64,000 nt of DNA. It comes from Trinickia caryophylli. GTDB lineage: Bacteria; Pseudomonadota; Gammaproteobacteria; Burkholderiales; Burkholderiaceae. Shown here one piece after another: positions 1 to 9,637 of the stretch; positions within the stretch are counted from its first letter, which is position 1, and every line of letters starts with the position of its first letter. Location of the stretch: positions 3,162,001 through 3,226,000 of the forward strand of contig NZ_CP139970.1 in the NCBI RefSeq assembly GCF_034424545.1, read 5' to 3'. Position numbers and translations under genes: made by a program. The notes beneath the pieces are model-generated. The model saw only the letters and a list, made by a program, of their open reading frames with translations, made no database searches and was not told the DNA's origin.

Positions 1-1
1 C

Positions 2-676
2 GCGGGCGAGCCGCTGCTGGACGTGCTGGAGCAGTTGCCGGTGGGCACGCGCGCGGGCGAGGCGCTGCGCTTTCCGGTGCAGTGGGTGGCGCGCCAGGAC
101 GGGGCGAGCGCGGACGACTTCCGCGGCTACATGGGGCGCGTGGAGGCGGGCGAGGTGCGCGTGGGCGACACGGTGGCGGTGCTGCCGGCGGGGCGCACGG
201 CGACGGTGGCGGAGATCGTGGCGCCGGTGGTGGGCGGCACGGCGGCGGTGGCGAGCGCGTTCGCGGGCCAGACGGTGACGATCCGGCTGGAGGAGGACGT
301 GGACGTATCGCGCGGGGACATGTTCGTGCGGGCCGAGCAGGCGCCGCAGCCGGCGAAGAAGCTGGAGGCGGACCTGTGCTGGTTCGACGAGGAGCCGCTG
401 TCGACGCAGCGCAAGTACCTGCTCAAGCAGACGACGACGACGGTGTTCGCGCGGGTGGGCGCGGTGAAGGAAGTGCTGGACGTGCACACGCTGGCGCATA
501 CGAGCGAGCGGCACGAGCTGGGGATGAACGACATCGGGCGGGTGGCGCTGACGCTGCAAAAGCCGCTCGTGTGCGATGCATACGACGACGAACCGGGCAC
601 GGGCGCGTTCGTGCTCATCGACGAAGCCACGCATCATACGGTCGCAGCCGGCATGATTCGTGCATACTCGGCCTGA
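2..676 (+). CDS. cysN: Sulfate adenylyltransferase subunit 1, C-terminal part (5' end outside window)
   Basis: The reading frame is open from the window edge, so about 225 C-terminal residues are present and the GTPase domain lies upstream. What remains is the two beta-barrel domains that follow the G domain in CysN (GDTVAVLPAGRTATVAEI, then LCWFDEEPLSTQRKYLLK). With CysD the enzyme makes adenosine 5'-phosphosulfate from ATP and sulfate, using GTP hydrolysis to drive the reaction. It lies 47 bp before the siroheme methyltransferase gene, which fits an assimilatory sulfate reduction operon, since sulfite reductase needs siroheme. Codon use is odd: up to about position 555 almost every codon ends in G (GCG, GTG, ACG, CTG, GAG), after which it becomes mixed like the neighbouring genes. 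Confidence 0.9.
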   Translation, partial: AGEPLLDVLEQLPVGTRAGEALRFPVQWVARQDGASADDFRGYMGRVEAGEVRVGDTVAVLPAGRTATVAEIVAPVVGGTAAVASAFAGQTVTIRLEEDVDVSRGDMFVRAEQAPQPAKKLEADLCWFDEEPLSTQRKYLLKQTTTTVFARVGAVKEVLDVHTLAHTSERHELGMNDIGRVALTLQKPLVCDAYDDEPGTGAFVLIDEATHHTVAAGMIRAYSA

Positions 677-723
677 CCGGGCGAGCATGACGCCGCTCGG
701 ACGTTGACGAGGATGAATGGCGA

Positions 724-1500
724 ATGGGTAAGGTGTATCTGATCGGTGCGGGTCCTGGTGCGGCGGATCTCATTACGGTGCGCGGTGCCCGATTGTTGGG
801 CATGGCCGACGTGGTGCTGCACGATGCGCTAGTCGAACCGGAAATGCTCGAGTACGCGCCGCATGCCCGCAAGATCGCCGTCGGCAAGCGTTGCGGCCGT
901 CGCTCGACGGCCCAGCAGTTCATCAACAAGCAGATCGTGGATGCCGCGCGTGCGCACTCATGTGTGGTGCGCCTGAAGGGTGGCGATCCGATGCTGTTTG
1001 GCCGGGCCGATGAGGAAATGCGTGCGCTCGAGGAGGCCGGCATCGAATACGAGGTCGTACCCGGCATTACGGCCGCGCTGGCGGCGGCCTCGGCAGTCAA
1101 GCGCTCGCTGACCCTGCGCGGCGTCGCGCGCAGCGTCGCGCTGGCCACACGCAGCCGCGCGGCCGACACGCAGGAGATTCGCGAGCAGGTCAACGCCGAT
1201 TCGCTCGTGTTCTACATGGGCCGCGACAGCGCGCCCGAAATCGCGCAGCAACTGATCGATGCGGGGCGTCCAGCCGCAACACCCGTCGCGATCGTCGAGG
1301 CCTGCAGTACCCCGCGCGAGCGCACGCTCACGCTGACGCTCGAAGCGCTGGCCATGGGCGAGGCGCAGCAATGGCTCGATCCCCAGCAGCCGAGCCTGCT
1401 CATGATCGGCGAAGCGTTTGCCGAGCGCGTGCCGGCGGGCAAGCCCGAGCAAGCGCAGGTGGGCGACGCGCCGCGCGCCGGCATGCGGCACGCGGCCTGA
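724..1500 (+). CDS. cobA: Uroporphyrinogen-III C-methyltransferase (SUMT)
   Basis: A 258-residue stand-alone SUMT that makes precorrin-2 from uroporphyrinogen III with two SAM, the first step towards siroheme and cobalamin. Family motifs are visible in order: IGAGPGAADLITVRG at the N-terminus, LKGGDPMLFGR in the first third, VVPGITAALAAASA near the middle, and FYMGR. The length is that of the methyltransferase domain alone, so dehydrogenase and chelatase functions of a full CysG must come from elsewhere; a CbiX-type chelatase lies convergently downstream. It follows cysN in the same direction, so siroheme supply for sulfite reductase is the likely role. The start is the ATG after a GAGGA-like ribosome site. 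Confidence 0.92.
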   Translation: MGKVYLIGAGPGAADLITVRGARLLGMADVVLHDALVEPEMLEYAPHARKIAVGKRCGRRSTAQQFINKQIVDAARAHSCVVRLKGGDPMLFGRADEEMRALEEAGIEYEVVPGITAALAAASAVKRSLTLRGVARSVALATRSRAADTQEIREQVNADSLVFYMGRDSAPEIAQQLIDAGRPAATPVAIVEACSTPRERTLTLTLEALAMGEAQQWLDPQQPSLLMIGEAFAERVPAGKPEQAQVGDAPRAGMRHAA

Positions 1501-1550
1501 GCGCAGCCAGCGCCGAGGCCCGCCTCCATTCGACCGGGCGGGCTATTGGG

Positions 1551-1594
1551 GACTATCGGCGGCTATCGGCCACCATCGGCCACCATCGGCCACC
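1551..1594. repeat. 10-bp tandem repeat, four units plus a partial one
   Basis: Between the convergent cobA and cbiX genes the unit CACCATCGGC (variants GACTATCGGC and GGCTATCGGC) occurs four times head to tail, with a partial fifth. The 10-bp period is close to one DNA turn. A second short array (9 bp, CGCAATCGA, three units) follows at 1638-1664. No clear T-tract hairpin is seen in this 195-bp gap. Confidence 0.7.
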
Positions 1595-1637
1595 GATCCG
1601 CTCGCTGCCCGGCTACCCGTTTTTCTCTTCCACGATC

Positions 1638-1664
1638 CGCAATCGACGCAATCGACGCAAGCGA
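1638..1664. repeat. 9-bp tandem repeat, three units
   Basis: CGCAATCGA, CGCAATCGA and CGCAAGCGA stand head to tail 32 bp before the cbiX stop codon. It probably arose by slippage; no function is evident. Confidence 0.6.
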
Positions 1665-1695
1665 CTCGCCGGGTCGCTCGGCGGCCCGACGTCGC

Positions 1696-2079
1696 TCACT
1701 CGCCTTCGATCTGCCGCAGGCTGTAACGCGCGAGCGCGTCGAGCACGGCCTCGTCTTCCCCCACGGGTGCCGCGCACCGGATCTCGACACCGGGGTGCGC
1801 CGCACGGCACCGGTCGAGCACGGTCGGCAGATCGCGCCGAATATGCCCTCCCACGCCGACGAACACCGGCACCACGGCCACGACCGTGCAGCCGGCCGCC
1901 ACTTGCTGCGCGATAGCCGTCGGCAAATCGGGGCTCATGAGTTCGAGAAACGCGAGGCTGACGGGCGTGACGGGGCCGCATGCGTCACGCAGCTTTTGCG
2001 CGAGCCGCTCGAAGGGCTCGGCCCAGCGCGCATCGCGCGCGCCATGGCCGAACAGCACGATGCCGCTTTGGGCCGCCAT
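1696..2079 (-). CDS. cbiX: Short CbiX-type sirohydrochlorin chelatase
   Basis: A 127-residue single-domain chelatase of the short CbiX class, expected to insert iron (siroheme) or cobalt into sirohydrochlorin as a dimer. The metal-binding histidines are seen in GIVLFGHGARD near the N-terminus and in VFVGVGGHIRRDLP in the middle. It converges with cobA, whose product feeds the same pathway after dehydrogenation. It lies 28 bp downstream of lptG on the same strand, so readthrough from lptFG is possible, although the functions are unrelated. Whether it acts on iron or cobalt cannot be decided from sequence; the neighbouring sulfate genes favour iron. Confidence 0.87.
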   Translation of the reverse strand: MAAQSGIVLFGHGARDARWAEPFERLAQKLRDACGPVTPVSLAFLELMSPDLPTAIAQQVAAGCTVVAVVPVFVGVGGHIRRDLPTVLDRCRAAHPGVEIRCAAPVGEDEAVLDALARYSLRQIEGE

Positions 2080-2107
2080 GGATTCGTCCTTTCCGTCGAG
2101 GTGGTGA

Positions 2108-3256
2108 CTAATGCCGGTCGACCCACTTGAGGCCGACGATCCCGAGCGCCAGGTAAATGAGGCCGGGCGTGGCCGCCGTCACCGGGGCGGGCCAGGTATT
2201 CAGCGTACCGATATGCGAAAAGAGCGTGTTGATGAGCTGGAAGCTCATGCCGAGCATGATGCCACCGAACACCTTCACCCCCACCACGCCTGCCCGCGTA
2301 TGCAGATACGCGAACGGCAGCGAAAGCACGAGCATGACGAGCACGGCGAACGGATAAAGCAGCTTCTTCCAGAGGGCGATCTCGTAGCGCTGCGTGTTCT
2401 GAAGGTTCTCGGTCAGGTGTTGGATGTAGCGGAACAGGTTGAACATCGACATGCGATCGGGCGAGATCAGCAGCACGGAGAGAATTTGCGGCGTGAGCTC
2501 GGAGCGCAGCGAATACTCGGGCAGTGCCGTTTGCGTCGCGCGATAGACCGGATCGAGCGCATCGGCCGGCTGCCCGGCAACGGGCGGCACGTTGCCGAGC
2601 TGCGTGTCGGTCACGCCCTTGAGCAGCCAGTGGCCGTTACCCTGGTAGCGGCCGTCCTGCGCGAAGCGCACGTTGGTCAGGTGGAAGCCGGAATCGAATT
2701 CGTAGATGCGCACGTTGCGAATCGAGGCGTCCGGCAGAAGCTCGCCCACGTTGACGAAGCGCGTGACCTGCTCGCCGTCCTCGCGCGCCGTCAGCGTGTC
2801 CTTGACCCAGACGCCCGAGGCGAAGTTCGTCGAGACCGTTGCGCCGAGCGCTTCGAGCCTGACGCGTTCGGACAACTGGTCGGCATAGGGGCCGACGACC
2901 TCGCCGATGAAATATGTGATGGCCACGAGCGGAATGCCGATTTTCAGCAGCGAGCGCAGCGCCCGCCCGGTCGAAAGGCCGGAGACGCGAAAGATCGTGT
3001 ACTCGGAGTTGGCGGCCATCTGCGCGAACACATAGATGGCGCTGATCAAGGCCGCCACCGGGATGATCTCGTAAAAGCGCGACGGCGTTTGCAGTGCCAC
3101 GCGCAGCACCGCGTAGCCGAACTTGTAGTTGCCGTGGCCGACCGTGTTGAGCTCGTTGATCAGGTCGAAAAAGAAAAAGAGCCCGGAGAACGCGAACAGA
3201 ATGAACACGAACGCGAGGTAGACCTGGCGGGCGAAGTACTTTTCGTAGATGCGCAT
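2108..3256 (-). CDS. lptG: LPS export ABC transporter permease LptG
   Basis: A 382-residue inner-membrane permease of the LptB2FG complex, which extracts lipopolysaccharide from the inner membrane and passes it to the LptC/A/D bridge. The N-terminus (MRIYEKYFARQVYLAF) and first membrane segment are typical. A large periplasmic beta-jellyroll region lies in the middle, followed by three C-terminal membrane segments ending in LALGIVGLKWVDRH. It is the second gene of the lptF-lptG pair, with only 4 bp between the lptF stop and this ATG, so the two are co-translated. lptB, lptA and lptC are not in the window. Confidence 0.95.
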   Translation of the reverse strand: MRIYEKYFARQVYLAFVFILFAFSGLFFFFDLINELNTVGHGNYKFGYAVLRVALQTPSRFYEIIPVAALISAIYVFAQMAANSEYTIFRVSGLSTGRALRSLLKIGIPLVAITYFIGEVVGPYADQLSERVRLEALGATVSTNFASGVWVKDTLTAREDGEQVTRFVNVGELLPDASIRNVRIYEFDSGFHLTNVRFAQDGRYQGNGHWLLKGVTDTQLGNVPPVAGQPADALDPVYRATQTALPEYSLRSELTPQILSVLLISPDRMSMFNLFRYIQHLTENLQNTQRYEIALWKKLLYPFAVLVMLVLSLPFAYLHTRAGVVGVKVFGGIMLGMSFQLINTLFSHIGTLNTWPAPVTAATPGLIYLALGIVGLKWVDRH

Positions 3257-3260
3257 CGCG

Positions 3261-4358
3261 TCACGCCTCCTTCGAGCGCGAGAACATCGCGCGCGAGATC
3301 AACGGCCGGTTGCGCACGCGCATCCAGAATACGACGACCACCAGGGCGGTCACGACAAGGTGCAGCCCCACGAGGCCCGCGACGAACGACAGGCGGCCCT
3401 GCTCGATCCACGACTGCATGACGTTGAGCAGGTTCGAGTACGTCAGGAAAATGAGTACGGCCATCACGAGATTGATCGTGCGCCCGCGCCGCGGGTTCTG
3501 ATAGGCGAGCGGGATGCCGAGCAGCACGAGGTTGATGGCCATGAGCGGCAGCCCCGTGCGCCACGCGAATTCGGCCAGGTTGTTGTCGTTCGGGTGGCGC
3601 AGCAGGGCGGGGGTGGGCGTACCCGTGGTCGTCGGCCGGTTGACGACCGGCTGCTGGGTGATCTTCACGCCGTAGCGCTCGAACTCCATAATCCGGAAAT
3701 CGGGCTTGCCGGGCTCGCCGTCGTAGCGGCGGCCGCTTTGCAGGACGACGAAACGCGCGCCGTCCTTTGCGGTTTCGATGTGCCCGTCCTGCGACACGAC
3801 GACGCTCACTTTCCCGTTTTCCGTGCTCGTGACGAAGACGTTCCTGACCTTCGACTGGTCGGGCGTCATTTTTTCGACGAAGAAGACGCGGTGGCTCGAG
3901 GGCGATTCGCGGAACTGGCCCGGCGCGAGCAGCGCCACCTCGTCGCGCTGCTGAAACCGCGCACGGATGAGCTTGCTCTGCGCATTGGACCAGGGCCAGC
4001 CGACGTACGCGAAAAAGGCGACGAGCAGGATGATCGGCGCCGCGAATGTCGCGATCGGTTTGATGAAGCGCGTGAGGCTCACGCCGGATGCGAGCCAGAC
4101 GACCATCTCGGAGTCGCGGTACCAGCGCGTGAGCACGAACAGGATCGAGACGAACAGCGTGACCACGAGCATCACGGCCAGATAGCCGATCACGGTCAGG
4201 CCGATGAGGACGACGACGTCCTTCGGATCGACCTGGCCCGATGCGGCATAGCCGACGATGCGGATCATCATCGTCGTGAGAAAGATGGTCAGCAGCACCA
4301 TGAATACGGCACCGGCCGTATAGGCGAGCTCGCGCTGCAAGGAGCGTTCGAAAATCAT
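3261..4358 (-). CDS. lptF: LPS export ABC transporter permease LptF
   Basis: The partner permease of LptG, 365 residues. It starts MIFERSLQRELAYTAGAVF, has three N-terminal membrane segments, a periplasmic jellyroll domain (residues about 130-260, with VFFVEKM) and three C-terminal membrane segments. The open frame continues far upstream, but homology and hydrophobicity begin at this ATG, and the extra part would be antisense to pepA. It is divergent from pepA across 129 bp, an arrangement also found in enterobacteria. Both proteins are essential in most LPS-bearing bacteria. Confidence 0.95.
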   Translation of the reverse strand: MIFERSLQRELAYTAGAVFMVLLTIFLTTMMIRIVGYAASGQVDPKDVVVLIGLTVIGYLAVMLVVTLFVSILFVLTRWYRDSEMVVWLASGVSLTRFIKPIATFAAPIILLVAFFAYVGWPWSNAQSKLIRARFQQRDEVALLAPGQFRESPSSHRVFFVEKMTPDQSKVRNVFVTSTENGKVSVVVSQDGHIETAKDGARFVVLQSGRRYDGEPGKPDFRIMEFERYGVKITQQPVVNRPTTTGTPTPALLRHPNDNNLAEFAWRTGLPLMAINLVLLGIPLAYQNPRRGRTINLVMAVLIFLTYSNLLNVMQSWIEQGRLSFVAGLVGLHLVVTALVVVVFWMRVRNRPLISRAMFSRSKEA

Positions 4359-4487
4359 CGTCTGTGAGGAAGGCGAGGCCGATGGGCGATCGCGGTGCGC
4401 GTCGCGAACCGACGCCACGAAAAAATAGCGGATAATTGCGGCTACTTCTTTCACTGCAGCAGCCGATCTTATCCGAGGACAAGCGCG
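4359..4487. promoter_or_regulatory. Divergent lptF / pepA promoter region
   Basis: A 129-bp region must carry both promoters. On the plus strand a GATAAT hexamer at 4431-4436 is a plausible -10 box for pepA, 51 bp before its ATG. The matching -35 position has no good hexamer, so the call rests on position and the -10 alone. Confidence 0.4.
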
Positions 4488-5999
4488 ATGGACTTTAGCA
4501 TAAAAGCCTGTGACTGGACCAAAGGCACGACTAACGGGTTCTTGACGGGGAAATCGGACTGTATCGTGCTCGGTGTATTCGAAGCGCAGACGCTCAGCGG
4601 CGCGGCGCTCGAAATCGACACCGCCACGAAGGGGCTCATCACGCGCATCGTGAAGGCCGGCGACATGGAAGGCAAGAGCGGCACGACGCTCTTCTTGCCG
4701 GAAGTCTCGGGCATCGGCGCCTCGCGCGTGCTGCTCGTCGGCCTCGGCAAGCAGGATGCCTTCGGGCAGAAGGCTTATGGCGAAGCGGCGCGCGCCGCCT
4801 GGCGGGCGATCCTGAGCACGCGCATCGCGCAGGTGACCTTCACGCTCGCGCAGTTGCCGGTCAAGGAGCGCTCGGCCGACTGGGCCGTGCGGGCGGCTAT
4901 TCTCGCGCTGCGCGGCGAGGCCTATCAGTTCACGCAAATGAAAGGCAAGCCGGAGCCGGTGAAGCGCGCGCTCAAGCGGATCGTACTGAGCGTGGACACC
5001 GTCGACGAAAAGGCCGCGAAGGCGGCCGCCAGGGAAGGCGCGGCCATCGCCAGCGGCATGGATCTCGCGCGCGATCTCGGTAATCTGCCCGGCAACGTCT
5101 GTACGCCGACCTACCTCGGCGAGACCGCGAAGAAGCTCGGCAAGGACTGGAAGCTGAAGGTGGAAGTGCTCGGCCAGAAGCAGATCGAAGCGCTGAAGAT
5201 GGGCTCGTTCCTGTCGGTGACGCGCGGCACGACCGAGCCGCCGCAATTCATCGTCATGCAATACCAGGGCGCCGCCGCGAAGGCCGCGCCGATCGTGCTC
5301 GTCGGTAAAGGCATCACGTTCGACAGCGGCGGCATCTCGCTGAAGCCCGGCGAAGGCATGGACGAGATGAAGTACGACATGTGCGGCGCCGCCTCGGTGT
5401 TCGGCGCATTGCGCGCCGTGGCCGAACTCGGCCTCAAGCTCAATGTCGTCGGCATCGTGCCCACTTGCGAAAACATGCCGAGCGGCACGGCCACGAAGCC
5501 GGGCGACATCGTCAAGAGCATGTCCGGCCAGACCATCGAGGTGCTCAACACCGACGCCGAGGGCCGCCTGATTCTTTGCGACGCGCTGACTTATGCGGAG
5601 CGCTTCAAGCCGGCGGCCGTCGTCGACGTCGCGACCCTCACCGGCGCCTGTGTCATCGCCCTCGGCCATCATATGAGCGGCCTCTTCTCGAAGGACGACG
5701 CGCTGGCGGGCGAACTGCTCGATGCATCGCGGGAAGCATCCGACCCCGCGTGGCGGCTCCCGCTCGAGGACGAGTACCAGGAGCAGCTGAAGTCGAACTT
5801 CGCCGACATCGCGAATATCGGCGGGCGTCCGGCCGGCAGCGTCACGGCAGCATGCTTCCTTTCCCGCTTCACGCAGGCCTACCCGTGGGCGCACCTCGAC
5901 ATCGCCGGCACCGCCTGGAAGAGCGGCGCCGCCAAGGGGGCGACGGGCCGGCCCGTTCCGCTGCTCACGCAGTTCCTGATCGATCGCGCGGCGCAGTAA
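4488..5999 (+). CDS. pepA: Leucyl aminopeptidase (M17 family)
   Basis: A 503-residue cytosolic metallo-aminopeptidase that removes N-terminal residues, preferring leucine; family members form hexamers with two metal ions per active site. The metal-binding and catalytic stretches are present: [26 protein letters not shown] and the signature [16 protein letters not shown]. The ATG at 4488 was chosen because [10 protein letters not shown] is the family N-terminus and a GAGGAC ribosome site lies just upstream; an earlier in-frame start would add 31 unrelated residues. In E. coli PepA (XerB) also binds DNA; nothing here tests that. holC follows after 82 bp. Confidence 0.95.
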   Translation: MDFSIKACDWTKGTTNGFLTGKSDCIVLGVFEAQTLSGAALEIDTATKGLITRIVKAGDMEGKSGTTLFLPEVSGIGASRVLLVGLGKQDAFGQKAYGEAARAAWRAILSTRIAQVTFTLAQLPVKERSADWAVRAAILALRGEAYQFTQMKGKPEPVKRALKRIVLSVDTVDEKAAKAAAREGAAIASGMDLARDLGNLPGNVCTPTYLGETAKKLGKDWKLKVEVLGQKQIEALKMGSFLSVTRGTTEPPQFIVMQYQGAAAKAAPIVLVGKGITFDSGGISLKPGEGMDEMKYDMCGAASVFGALRAVAELGLKLNVVGIVPTCENMPSGTATKPGDIVKSMSGQTIEVLNTDAEGRLILCDALTYAERFKPAAVVDVATLTGACVIALGHHMSGLFSKDDALAGELLDASREASDPAWRLPLEDEYQEQLKSNFADIANIGGRPAGSVTAACFLSRFTQAYPWAHLDIAGTAWKSGAAKGATGRPVPLLTQFLIDRAAQ

Positions 6000-6081
6000 T
6001 GGTGGGACGCACAGGTGGGAGCGGCTTCGGCCGGGCGGCATGCGATATGCTGCTTGCTCGGCGGGGCCGGGAGCCGGCGCG

Positions 6082-6498
6082 ATGACGCGAATCGACTTTC
6101 ATACGAATGTCGGCGACTCGCTGATCTACGCGTGCCGGCTGGCTCGCAAGGCGTATCTGGCGGGGCAGCCGGTGGTCGTCCTGGCTGAACCCGCGCGCCT
6201 GAGGGCGTTCGACGAGCGGCTCTGGACGTTTTCGCCGCTCGACTTCGTGCCGCACTGCATGGCCGACAGCGGGCTCGCGGCCCGTACGCCCATCGTATTG
6301 ACGGCCGAGCTCGACGCCGCGCCGCATCATCAGGTGCTGATGAACCTCGGCGCCGGGGTACCGTCGCAATTCGCCCGCTTCGAGCGCCTGCTCGAGGTTG
6401 TCGGCAACGATGAAGCCGAGCTTGTCGCGGGGCGCGAGCGCTATCGTTTCTATCGCGATCGTGGCTATGCGCTGAACAACTACAAGCAGGGCGCCTGA
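6082..6498 (+). CDS. holC: DNA polymerase III chi subunit
   Basis: A 138-residue protein starting MTRIDFHTNVGD, the usual start of the chi subunit. It ends with the conserved RFYRDRGYALNNYKQG. Chi links the clamp-loader complex (through psi) to single-strand binding protein. It follows pepA, an arrangement conserved across many proteobacteria, and precedes the DUF2486 gene. The ATG used lies 14 codons inside the open frame, where homology begins. Confidence 0.93.
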   Translation: MTRIDFHTNVGDSLIYACRLARKAYLAGQPVVVLAEPARLRAFDERLWTFSPLDFVPHCMADSGLAARTPIVLTAELDAAPHHQVLMNLGAGVPSQFARFERLLEVVGNDEAELVAGRERYRFYRDRGYALNNYKQGA

Positions 6499-6619
6499 GA
6501 GCGGGCGCCGCCGTTTGTCCGATCGCCTGAAGGCGGGTTTGCCATCGCATCGCCGGCGCGCCCGGCAGCGGGCGCCGGGGCAGGCCTGCCGACGATTTAT
6601 CGATAAGGGAGACTCAGTC

Positions 6620-7708
6620 GTGACCGATCCCAAAGCACCGAACGATTCGCACGATGTCGACGATCCCGACGCGATCCCGGTCCTCACCGACGTGATCGTG
6701 CCGGGCCGCCCGCCTACGGTGCGGCCGGTCACCTCGCACGAACCGCCGCAGACGAGCGCGGCGCCCACGCCCGCTGCGGCATCGCATGACTCTCTGCCGG
6801 CCGCTGCGCCGGGTGCAGCGGCGCAGCCGGCTGACGAAGGAGTTCCGGGCGAGGCGCCCGCGCCCGGCGAGGCACCTGGCCCGACCGGGAGGCTTGGCTC
6901 CGACGCCGGCATCCCGACACCCGAGGCCCCGATCCACGAGGCGGCTCCTGCGAGCGAGCCGCCCGCCGACGAGGCGCTCGCGAACGACGCATCGCCGCGC
7001 GAGGTGCCGATGAGCGAAGTCCCCGCGGGAGAGGCGCCCGTGCTCGCGCCTTCGTCGGCCGAGCCCGGCACCCCGCTTGCCGGCGAGGCGCGTCCGCCGC
7101 ACGAGACGGCGCCCGAGCCCGCGGCGCCGCCCCTCTCGGAACAGTCCATCCCCGAGGAGCCCATCCCGGAGGCGTCCATTGCTGCGGGCGAGACCGAAAC
7201 GTCGATCGAGGCGATGCGCGCGGCCGAGCTGGCCGAATTCGTCGAGCCGCCGGCAACGGGCTCCGCCGCAGGCACGGCGGAACCGGCGGAGAGGCCGCAC
7301 CCAGGCGGCGAAGCCGTCTCCGAGCCGGCGCCGACGCTTGCGTCCGAGCATGCCCGGGCACCGCTGGCCGATATGCAGAGCGTGCCGCCGCCGCCCGGTG
7401 CGCCCGTTCCCGAAAGCACCGGGGTATCGCCGGAGGAAGAAGCGGCGTTCCCGGCCTCCGCCGAGCTGAGCGCGCGCGACGCCGAGCATTTGGCCGAGCG
7501 TCTGCGCGTGCGGTTTGCCGGCTATCTGCGCGAGGAGGGGCGCGGCGTGATCGAGGCGCGCTGCCGCGATGCGCTCGCCGAGCATACGAGCTGGCTCGTG
7601 CGTCAGGTCACGCGCGAGGTCACGCTGGCGCTCGAGGGCGAAGTGGCCGGATGGGTGCGCGACGCGGTGCGCGAGGAACTGGCGGCGCACCGTATCGTCA
7701 AGCGCTGA
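6620..7708 (+). CDS. DUF2486 family protein, function unknown
   Basis: A 362-residue protein starting at GTG behind an AGGGAGA ribosome site (MTDPKAPNDSHDVDD). The N-terminus carries the acidic DUF2486 signature (DPDAIPVLTDVIVPGRPP). Residues about 45-270 are a low-complexity run rich in Ala, Pro and Glu, probably disordered. The last 90 residues are a predicted amphipathic helical block (AEHLAERLRVRFAGYL to ELAAHRIVKR). No signal peptide or membrane segment is seen. The family is largely restricted to Burkholderiales and sits after holC there. I know of no assigned function. An alternative start 35 codons upstream lacks a ribosome site. Confidence 0.8.
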   Translation: MTDPKAPNDSHDVDDPDAIPVLTDVIVPGRPPTVRPVTSHEPPQTSAAPTPAAASHDSLPAAAPGAAAQPADEGVPGEAPAPGEAPGPTGRLGSDAGIPTPEAPIHEAAPASEPPADEALANDASPREVPMSEVPAGEAPVLAPSSAEPGTPLAGEARPPHETAPEPAAPPLSEQSIPEEPIPEASIAAGETETSIEAMRAAELAEFVEPPATGSAAGTAEPAERPHPGGEAVSEPAPTLASEHARAPLADMQSVPPPPGAPVPESTGVSPEEEAAFPASAELSARDAEHLAERLRVRFAGYLREEGRGVIEARCRDALAEHTSWLVRQVTREVTLALEGEVAGWVRDAVREELAAHRIVKR

Positions 7709-7795
7709 GCGGTTGTCGCACCGGGGCGTCGCCAGCATCGCCCTGCGTCTTGCGGATTTCTTTTGCCCCCCTTGCGGCGCTCCGCTCGGCCGGGC

Positions 7796-9469
7796 TCAAC
7801 CGGTGACGGCGCCCCGGTTCGCGGGGCGCGCGAGCGCGGCATATTTCGCCAGCACGCCGCGCGTGTACCGTGGCGCCGGCGCTTGCCAGGCGGCGCGGCG
7901 GCGTGCGATTTCCGCGTCGTCGACATTGAGCTGCAGCAGCAGCTTGTGCGCATCGATCGTGATCGAATCGCCTTCCTGCACGAGCGCGATCGTGCCGCCG
8001 ACGAACGCCTCCGGCGCGACGTGACCGACCACCATGCCCCATGTGCCCCCGGAAAAGCGGCCGTCGGTAATGAGACCGACCGATTCGCCCAGCCCCTTGC
8101 CGATCAGCGCCGAGGTGGGGGCCAGCATCTCCGGCATGCCGGGGCCGCCTTGCGGACCCAGATAGCGCAGCACGAGCACATCGCCGGCGCGGATTTTGTC
8201 GTCGAGGATTGCCGCGAGCGCGCTTTGCTCGTCGTCGAACACGCGCGCAGGGCCGGTGATCGCCGGGTTCTTGAGCCCCGTGATCTTGGCCACCGCGCCG
8301 TCCACGGCAAGATTGCCCTTGAGGATCGCGAGGTGGCCGGAGGGATACAGTGCCTGGTCGATCGGAAAGATGACCTGCTGGCCGGCCGGTGGCGCGCTCG
8401 GCACGTCCTTCAACTCTTCGGCGAGGGTCCTGCCCGTGATCGTCACGCACTCGCCATGCAGCAGCCCCGCATCGAGCAGGATCTTCATGACTTGGGGGAT
8501 GCCGCCCGCGCGATGCAGGTCGGTCGCCACGTACTCGCCCGATGGCTTGAGATTGCAGATGACGGGCACACGCTGGCGGATGCGCTCGAAGTCGTCGATG
8601 GTCCACTCCACTTCGGCCGCATGCGCGATGGCGAGGTAATGGAGCACGGCATTCGTCGAGCCGCCCGTTGCCATGATGACCGAGACGGCGTTTTCGATCG
8701 CCTGCTTCGTGATGATGTCGTGCGGCTTCAGATCGCGCTTGACGGCCTCGACGAGCACGCGCGCCGATTCGGCCGCCGAGGCGACCTTCTCGTCGTCGGG
8801 GTTCGCCATCGTCGACGAATAGAGCAGCGACATGCCGAGCGCCTCGAACGACGAACTCATCGTGTTGGCCGTATACATCCCGCCGCACGAGCCCGTCGTT
8901 GGGCAGGCGTTGCGCTCGATGCCGTCGAAGTCTTCCTTCGACATCCGGCCGGCCGTGAACTCGCCGACGGCCTCGAACGAAGAGACGATCGTCAGATCCT
9001 TGCCCTTCCAGTGGCCGGGGCGGATCGTGCCGCCATAGACGTAGATGCCGGGCACGTTGATGCGCGCGAGCGCGATCATGCCGCCCGGCATGTTCTTGTC
9101 GCAACCGCCGATCACGACCACGCCGTCCATCCACTGGCCCTGCACGCAGGTTTCGATGCAATCGGCGATCACCTCGCGCGAGACGAGCGAATACTTCATG
9201 CCTTCGGTGCCCATCGACATGCCGTCCGAAATCGTCGGCGTGCCGAATGTCTGCGGGTTCGCGTCGGCATCCTTGACCGCGCCGACGGCCGCGTCGGCCA
9301 GCCGCTGCAGCCCGGCGTTGCAGGGCGTGATTGTCGAGTGGCCGTTGGCGATGCCGATCATCGGCTTGTCGAAGTCGTCCTGCCGATACCCCAGCGCGTA
9401 ATACATCGAGCGGTTCGGCGCACGGGCGACACCCTGCGTGATGTTCTGCGAGCGACGGTTATAAGGCAT
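7796..9469 (-). CDS. ilvD: Dihydroxy-acid dehydratase
   Basis: A 557-residue enzyme of valine, isoleucine and pantothenate synthesis; it dehydrates 2,3-dihydroxy-isovalerate and -methylvalerate to the 2-oxo acids. Cluster-binding cysteines are seen in [14 protein letters not shown] and [18 protein letters not shown]. The C-terminal signature [19 protein letters not shown] is intact. It is of the shorter IlvD class (about 560 residues) rather than the 610-residue enterobacterial type. It is divergent from a LysR regulator, a common sign of regulation by that protein, and is not linked here to other ilv genes. Confidence 0.95.
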   Translation of the reverse strand: MPYNRRSQNITQGVARAPNRSMYYALGYRQDDFDKPMIGIANGHSTITPCNAGLQRLADAAVGAVKDADANPQTFGTPTISDGMSMGTEGMKYSLVSREVIADCIETCVQGQWMDGVVVIGGCDKNMPGGMIALARINVPGIYVYGGTIRPGHWKGKDLTIVSSFEAVGEFTAGRMSKEDFDGIERNACPTTGSCGGMYTANTMSSSFEALGMSLLYSSTMANPDDEKVASAAESARVLVEAVKRDLKPHDIITKQAIENAVSVIMATGGSTNAVLHYLAIAHAAEVEWTIDDFERIRQRVPVICNLKPSGEYVATDLHRAGGIPQVMKILLDAGLLHGECVTITGRTLAEELKDVPSAPPAGQQVIFPIDQALYPSGHLAILKGNLAVDGAVAKITGLKNPAITGPARVFDDEQSALAAILDDKIRAGDVLVLRYLGPQGGPGMPEMLAPTSALIGKGLGESVGLITDGRFSGGTWGMVVGHVAPEAFVGGTIALVQEGDSITIDAHKLLLQLNVDDAEIARRRAAWQAPAPRYTRGVLAKYAALARPANRGAVTG

Positions 9470-9637
9470 GGCGGGGAGCTCCGGTTCGTTCGTGTGCTTG
9501 CACGCCGCCGGGGTGCGTTTTGCTTTGGATTCGCCTGCGGCCGTGCGGATAAAGGTGTCCGGCCAGAATGCGCTGGCTCGAAGCCGCTGTCCAATATATT
9601 ATTCAGCGCTGATTAGGTCGAAAAACATATCAGAGCG
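9470..9637. promoter_or_regulatory. Divergent ilvD / LysR intergenic region with a dyad
   Basis: The 168-bp region between the two divergent genes contains the 10-bp palindrome TCAGCGCTGA at 9603-9612, just after an A+T-rich TATATT (9595-9600) that could be a -10 box for the LysR gene. LysR proteins usually bind a T-N11-A dyad between themselves and the divergent target, so the palindrome is a candidate operator. This is inference from position. Confidence 0.4.

Noticed and set aside
1371..2130. Arg-rich plus-strand frames across the cobA-cbiX gap
   Set aside because: They overlap cobA out of frame and run antisense to cbiX, with no domain or ribosome site.
3261..6041. LptF read as a 926-residue protein
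   Set aside because: The extra N-terminal 560 residues are antisense to pepA and not membrane-like; LptF proper starts at 4358.
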